Shown piece after piece: positions 63,625 to 64,000 of a stretch of 64,000 nucleotides of DNA (its first letter is position 1; every line of letters starts with the position of its first letter). The stretch spans positions 770,840-834,839 of the forward strand of contig JANVCC010000072.1 in assembly GCA_025345505.1 (NCBI GenBank), given 5' to 3'. The position numbers were made by a program, and so were the translations under genes. Under the pieces are notes generated by a model that had not been told where the DNA came from, searched no databases, and saw nothing but the letters and a program-made list of their open reading frames with translations. This DNA comes from Todiramphus chloris collaris. Taxonomy: Eukaryota; Chordata; Aves; Coraciiformes; Alcedinidae.

Positions 63625-64000
63625 AATAGAATCACAGAGTGCTCAGGGTTGGAAGGGACCTTGAAAGATCATCCAGTCCAACTCCCCTGCCAGAGCAGGA
63701 TCACCTAGATTAGGTCACACAGGAACGTGTCCAGGCGGGTTTTGAATGTCTTCAGAGAAGGAGACTCCACAAATTCTCTGGGCAGCCCGTTCCAGTGTCT
63801 GTCACCCTCACTGTAAAGAGTTTCTCCTTATGTTTACGTGGAACCTCCTCTGTTCCAGCTTGCACCCGTTCCCCTTGTCCTATCATTGGATGTCACTGAG
63901 AAGAGCCTGGCTCCATTCTCCTGACACTCATCCTTTACATATTTATAAACACAAATGAGGTCACTGCTCAGTCTCCTCTTCTCCAAGCTAAAGAGACCCA
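63625..64000 (-). mobile_element. CR1 LINE 3' end, cut by the window edge
   Basis: The plus strand reads the reverse complement of a CR1 3' end: ATAGAATCACAGAGTGCTCA, then GGTTGGAAGGGACCTTGAAA and GATCATCCAGTCCAACTCCC. It continues through CAGCCCGTTCCAGTGTCTGT and TGCACCCGTTCCCCTTGTCC towards ORF2. It is well preserved and runs off the window, so its 5' end is unknown. Confidence 0.96.

Larger units (their letters stand above)
55161..64000 (-). other. TRIQK: TRIQK upstream intron, continuing past the window edge
   Basis: The exon at 55075-55160 starts with a split codon, so a further coding exon must lie upstream on the minus strand. No match to the expected N-terminal segment was seen in this interval. 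It contains a T/G-rich low-complexity block (58460-58600), an unexplained open frame (60845-61333), and CR1 copies at about 61625-62180 and from 63625 to the edge. The remainder is AT-rich non-coding sequence in which I see nothing further. Confidence 0.75.

Noticed and set aside
55161..64000. Possible first coding exon of TRIQK (start Met and first two QxxK/R motifs)
   Set aside because: I searched by eye for the minus-strand pattern of the conserved N-terminal segment. The only near hit, an ATGGGAAGTAAAGAG at about 61087, runs into a stop after 12 codons and does not match.
1..64000. tRNA, rRNA, CRISPR, operon or phage features
   Set aside because: None seen; the sequence is vertebrate intergenic and intronic DNA.

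Overview
This is vertebrate nuclear DNA, almost certainly from a bird. It is AT-rich and gene-poor. It carries several 3'-end fragments of CR1 LINEs, the dominant avian retrotransposon, and two solo LTRs of a TGTCCTGG...ACA avian endogenous-retrovirus type (probably ERVL-class). It has introns with canonical GT-AG splice sites. There are no operons, Shine-Dalgarno starts, CRISPR arrays or other prokaryotic features. The species cannot be named from the sequence.

One real gene was recognised: TRIQK (triple QxxK/R motif-containing protein), on the minus strand. Two coding exons are present. An internal exon at 55075-55160 encodes the third QxxK motif and the basic segment. The terminal coding exon at 45042-45155 encodes the single membrane helix and the acidic C-terminus. 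They join in phase 0 across a 9.9 kb intron. The first coding exon, with the initiator Met, was not found and probably lies beyond position 64000. The 3' UTR runs from 45041 towards lower coordinates.

Layout: 1-44.5 kb is non-coding sequence 3' of TRIQK. It holds small CR1 fragments (7.66, 17.55, 17.82 kb), a large CR1 3' end with a broken ORF2 (36.97-37.69 kb), a solo LTR on the minus strand (9205-10001), a 109 bp imperfect palindrome that looks like an old amniote repeat (27184-27292), and one conspicuous CpG-rich block (about 28.3-29.1 kb). 44.6-45.0 kb is the probable TRIQK 3' UTR. 45.2-55.1 kb is intron containing a second solo LTR of the same family in the opposite orientation (48468-49224). 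55.2-64 kb is the next intron, with two further CR1 copies at 61.6-62.2 kb and from 63.6 kb to the window edge.

Most other open reading frames are short and look random or lie inside repeats. No undescribed protein system was found. The observations most worth checking are the orphan CpG-rich block, an exon-like open segment antisense to the TRIQK 3' UTR, the inverted LTR pair, the palindromic old repeat, and a 162-codon open frame of unknown origin at 60.8-61.3 kb.
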